Positions 6,867 to 6,977 of a DNA stretch of 6,977 nt are shown in pieces. Positions within the stretch are counted from its first letter, which is position 1. Each line of letters opens with the position of its first letter. The stretch is from an uncultured Gammaproteobacteria bacterium (GTDB lineage Bacteria; Pseudomonadota; Gammaproteobacteria; GCA-2729495), in contig CAMYJV010000178.1 of NCBI GenBank assembly GCA_947258805.1, positions 1,717 to 8,693 of the forward strand, read 5' to 3'. The notes beneath the pieces are model-generated. The model saw only the letters and a list, made by a program, of their open reading frames with translations. It did no database searches and had not been told where the DNA came from. Both the position numbers and the translations under genes were made by a program.

Positions 6867-6977
6867 GGGTGCCGTAGGTCGGTGGGGAGGCCCCGGCGTT
6901 GCGGTGAGAGCCATCGACCGCCGTGGGGTGGGCTGAGAGGAGGGGTTGGGTCTGTATGGGTCGGGCGCCAGCGGTCA
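6867..6977. other. Right-edge stretch with no supported gene
   Basis: GC-rich sequence upstream of the receptor 2 promoter. I see no convincing gene, terminator or repeat. An AGGAGG-like run at 6938-6943 precedes an ATG at 6956 on the plus strand, but only seven codons fit before the edge, too few to judge. Confidence 0.4.

Noticed and set aside
6956..6977. Start of a divergent plus-strand gene at the right edge
   Set aside because: An AGGAGG-like run precedes the ATG by 12 nt, but only seven codons are visible, so coding cannot be judged.

Overview
The window is GC-rich bacterial DNA with four protein-coding loci. It looks like a TonB-receptor-rich Gammaproteobacterium of the marine or environmental kind. 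This rests on two outer-membrane receptors of the large TonB-dependent family, a DUF4136-type lipoprotein and a TrpB2-type enzyme. The lineage is inferred from gene content; there is no rRNA or other marker here. I see no tRNA, rRNA, CRISPR array, insertion sequence, integrase or phage gene.

Layout from left to right. (1) 2-2272, minus strand: an intact TonB-dependent receptor whose C-terminus runs off the left edge. (2) 2361-3722, minus: a complete TrpB2-type, PLP-dependent tryptophan synthase beta-like enzyme, 88 bp upstream of the first receptor in the same direction, probably co-transcribed with it. (3) 3723-3955: a divergent intergenic region with a hairpin in the trpB2 leader and three perfect 13-bp tandem repeats in the leader of the next gene. 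(4) 3956-4552, plus: a small DUF4136-like lipoprotein. (5) 4590-6802, minus and convergent with the lipoprotein: a second TonB-dependent receptor broken into three pieces in all three minus frames. Its signal peptide, TonB box and C-terminal residues are all still recognisable. (6) 6803-6977: the promoter region of that receptor, with a perfect -35 hexamer and a palindrome filling the -35/-10 spacer, then about 110 bp with no clear feature.

How the genes may work together: receptor 1 imports an unknown substrate across the outer membrane using TonB energy. TrpB2 enzymes condense indole with serine to give tryptophan without needing TrpA. Their adjacency suggests, but does not prove, that the receptor brings in an indole-type or amino-acid-related compound. 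The lipoprotein is probably an outer-membrane-anchored periplasmic protein of unknown role. Receptor 2 looks like a recently decayed gene, or a gene with sequence errors, that still has a good promoter and ribosome binding site.

I found no convincing new multi-gene system such as a defence island or a biosynthetic cluster. The observations most worth checking are the broken receptor, the palindrome in its promoter, the trpB2-receptor pairing and the triple repeat ahead of the lipoprotein gene. Long open frames on the plus strand opposite the receptors and trpB2 are antisense shadows and are not annotated.
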